Shown here in pieces: positions 5,377-6,403 of a stretch of DNA of 6,403 bases. Numbering within the stretch: the first letter of the stretch is position 1; each line of letters begins with the position of its first letter. Position numbers and translations under genes: made by a program. Origin of the DNA: an uncultured Lachnospiraceae bacterium (GTDB lineage Bacteria > Bacillota > Clostridia > Lachnospirales > Lachnospiraceae); NCBI GenBank assembly GCA_902803745.1, contig CADCRB010000094.1, positions 1 through 6,403 of the forward strand, read 5' to 3'. Under the pieces are notes generated by a model. That model saw only the letters and a list, made by a program, of their open reading frames with translations, made no database searches and was not told the origin of the DNA.

Positions 5377-5406
5377 ATTATTCCTTATTCCTTCGCAGGG
5401 TGTCAA
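5377..5406 (-). promoter_or_regulatory. Putative sigma-A promoter for the three-gene redox operon
   Basis: On the minus strand a perfect -35 box TTGACA (5401-5406) is followed by an 18-base spacer and the -10 box AATAAT (5377-5382, 5 of 6 matches to TATAAT). Transcription would begin near 5370, about 41 bases before the lipoprotein ATG. The -35 box lies just past the DegV stop codon, inside a small GGGT-TGAC-ACCC dyad that might serve as an operator but is too weak to be a terminator. Read-through from DegV is also possible, since no terminator is visible between the genes. Confidence 0.6.
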
Positions 5407-5414
5407 CCCCGCGA

Positions 5415-6269
5415 TCAGTCCCGCCCGTCTACAAAGAGCACGCCGAGTGTTCCCGGACCGCAGTGGCAGGATATGATGCCGCCTGCCCTGGTTTCGATGA
5501 TATTCTCAAAATGTCCGAGGGATTCAAGATAAGCCCTGACTTCATCTACTATAGCGCTGTCAACTCCCGAATGGGTGATATAGACATTACGCGGATCAGC
5601 CTGCTTAAGATCCTCTTCCATATCATTTGCATATTTTAATAAGACCGCTTGAAGATTGCCCCTGTACTTGCGGGATACCTTCATCCTGCCATCCTCTACC
5701 ACGATCTTCGGTTTGATCTTGAGGGTGCCTGCAAAAACCTTTGCCACGGAGGAGCACCTTCCGCCTCTGTGAAGATATTCAAGAGTATCTATCACAAAGC
5801 TTGCCCGGACCTTTGGTATGGTCTCTTGCAGCTTTTCCCTGATGGTATTGATGTCTGCTCCTTCATCGCGGAGCCTTACAGTCTCCATTATCACAAGCCC
5901 TATGCCTGTGGACAGATTTCTGGAGTCGATCACTGCGATATGATCTCCATACTCCATATCATCTGCAGCGATCCGCACCGCCTGGCATACTGCTGAGAAA
6001 TCACCTGAAATACCCACAAAGACGACATCATCTCCTGCATCCTTTGCTTCCTGCAGGACCTCCGCGACATCAGCCGGTGAAAACGCAGCGGTAGAGGGCA
6101 CGTCCTTATTCTCATCCGCCCATTTAAAGATCTCATCTGCCGTAATATCCACTCCGTCCTTCCCGGTCCTGTCACCGAGGGTGATATACAGCGGGATGAT
6201 CCTTATGTCGTTTTCCCTGATATATTCTTCACTCAGGTCGTTCGTGCTGTCAGCGTATATTCTTACCAT
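5415..6269 (-). CDS. DegV-family fatty-acid-binding protein (FakB-like)
   Basis: 284 residues, the normal length for the family. Recognisable landmarks in order are DSTNDL (7-12) in the first strand, PST (58-60) with SP (64-65), GISGDFSA (86-93), DSRNLSTG (115-122), TLEYLHRGGR (162-171) followed by LKIKPKI, THSG in the second half, and HCGPG (269-273) near the end. DegV/FakB proteins bind a fatty acid in a buried pocket and present its carboxyl group to the kinase FakA, which makes acyl-phosphate for phospholipid synthesis. T60 and H269 align with residues I recall as contacting the carboxylate in FakB. The usual S-G-T of the third motif is replaced by S-A-V here. It has no signal peptide and is cytoplasmic. 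The ATG at 6269 has only a weak ribosome binding site (AAGAGA). No FakA gene is in the window; Firmicutes usually carry several unlinked DegV copies, so the ligand cannot be predicted. Confidence 0.95.
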   Translation of the reverse strand: MVRIYADSTNDLSEEYIRENDIRIIPLYITLGDRTGKDGVDITADEIFKWADENKDVPSTAAFSPADVAEVLQEAKDAGDDVVFVGISGDFSAVCQAVRIAADDMEYGDHIAVIDSRNLSTGIGLVIMETVRLRDEGADINTIREKLQETIPKVRASFVIDTLEYLHRGGRCSSVAKVFAGTLKIKPKIVVEDGRMKVSRKYRGNLQAVLLKYANDMEEDLKQADPRNVYITHSGVDSAIVDEVRAYLESLGHFENIIETRAGGIISCHCGPGTLGVLFVDGRD

Positions 6270-6336
6270 TTTAGTCTCTTTCGCGTCGTATCCGCCTGCA
6301 TTACGATAAAAATCTACAGATTCTTGCGGTTGCTAT

Positions 6337-6402
6337 TTATGCTCTTCGGAGCAAGATATTTTCAGCTTGTAGTTTTTTCTCAGCTATGTTACTAAGAAAG
6401 TG
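6337..6402 (-). CDS. Possible C-terminal fragment of an upstream gene, cut by the window edge
   Basis: One minus-strand frame is open from the right edge for 21 codons and ends at TAA (6339-6337), reading SNIAEKKLQAENILLRRA at its end. This is an amphipathic, charged helix-like tail of the kind seen at protein C-termini. The other two frames stop within a few codons. The stop lies 67 bases before the DegV start on the same strand, a spacing compatible with an operon. A 21-codon open frame could easily be chance, so the call is tentative and no family is suggested. Confidence 0.3.
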   Translation of the reverse strand, partial: HFLSNIAEKKLQAENILLRRA

Positions 6403-6403
6403 C

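Noticed and set aside
5398..5410. GGGT-GTCA-ACCC dyad just after the DegV stop
   Set aside because: As a terminator the stem is only 4 bp with no following U-tract. It overlaps the -35 box of the next promoter, so at most it could be an operator.
6300..6336. AATC-TGTA-GATT followed by T-run upstream of DegV (minus strand)
   Set aside because: The stem has only four AT-rich pairs, too weak for an intrinsic terminator, and no confident promoter could be placed in the same interval either.
6340..6353. TGCTC-TTCG-GAGCA hairpin with a stable UUCG loop on the plus strand
   Set aside because: It would terminate only plus-strand transcripts, and no plus-strand gene is present. On the minus strand the loop is CGAA with no U-tract after it. 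Five base pairs can be chance.
1..6403. CRISPR arrays, tRNA or rRNA genes, insertion sequences, phage genes
   Set aside because: I saw no spaced direct repeats, no cloverleaf-like or rRNA-like segment, no transposase or integrase motifs and no terminal inverted repeats. The window reads as ordinary chromosomal operons.

Overview
The window looks like chromosomal DNA from a Gram-positive Clostridia species, most likely Lachnospiraceae or a close relative. The signs are moderate GC content (judged by eye), strong AGGAGG/GGAG-type ribosome binding sites, TTG start codons, a lipoprotein with a Gram-positive-style acidic stalk, a DegV-family protein, and a redox cluster of a kind I recall from gut Clostridia. 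The genus cannot be fixed from the sequence alone. Every supported gene lies on the minus strand, so the genes are described here from right to left, in transcription order.

Right edge (about 5415-6403): a possible C-terminal fragment of an upstream gene is followed by a complete DegV/FakB-type fatty-acid-binding protein. A good sigma-A-like promoter (perfect TTGACA, 18-bp spacer, AATAAT) sits between DegV and the next gene.

Centre (1707-5328): three tightly packed, translationally coupled genes form an apparent extracytoplasmic thiol-redox operon. First is a TlpA-like lipoprotein with a CGWC active site and a C-terminal prealbumin-like beta domain. Three bases later comes a small membrane protein ending in a CTEC tail, which resembles what databases call the CD1871A-family CXXC protein. 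Overlapping that by 8 bases is a large fusion: a NapH-like membrane polyferredoxin (CxxxCP motifs and two 4Fe-4S clusters), a transmembrane helix, an acidic stalk with a Tyr-rich 9-residue repeat, and a TlpA-like thioredoxin domain with CGPC. The inferred job is to carry low-potential electrons from the cytoplasm across the membrane to thioredoxin-like domains outside, as CcdA/DsbD does elsewhere but with iron-sulfur chemistry. A hairpin after the fusion gene is the probable terminator.

Left (1-1706): about 360 bases without a convincing gene hold that terminator, an extended -10 promoter and a long leader. They lead into a STAS-domain protein (SpoIIAA-like anti-sigma-factor antagonist family) coupled to a 284-residue protein with two GNAT-like halves and a TTG start. 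A further gene begins at base 95 and runs off the left edge. This second operon may be a small partner-switching or regulatory unit, but no kinase or phosphatase partner is visible in the window.
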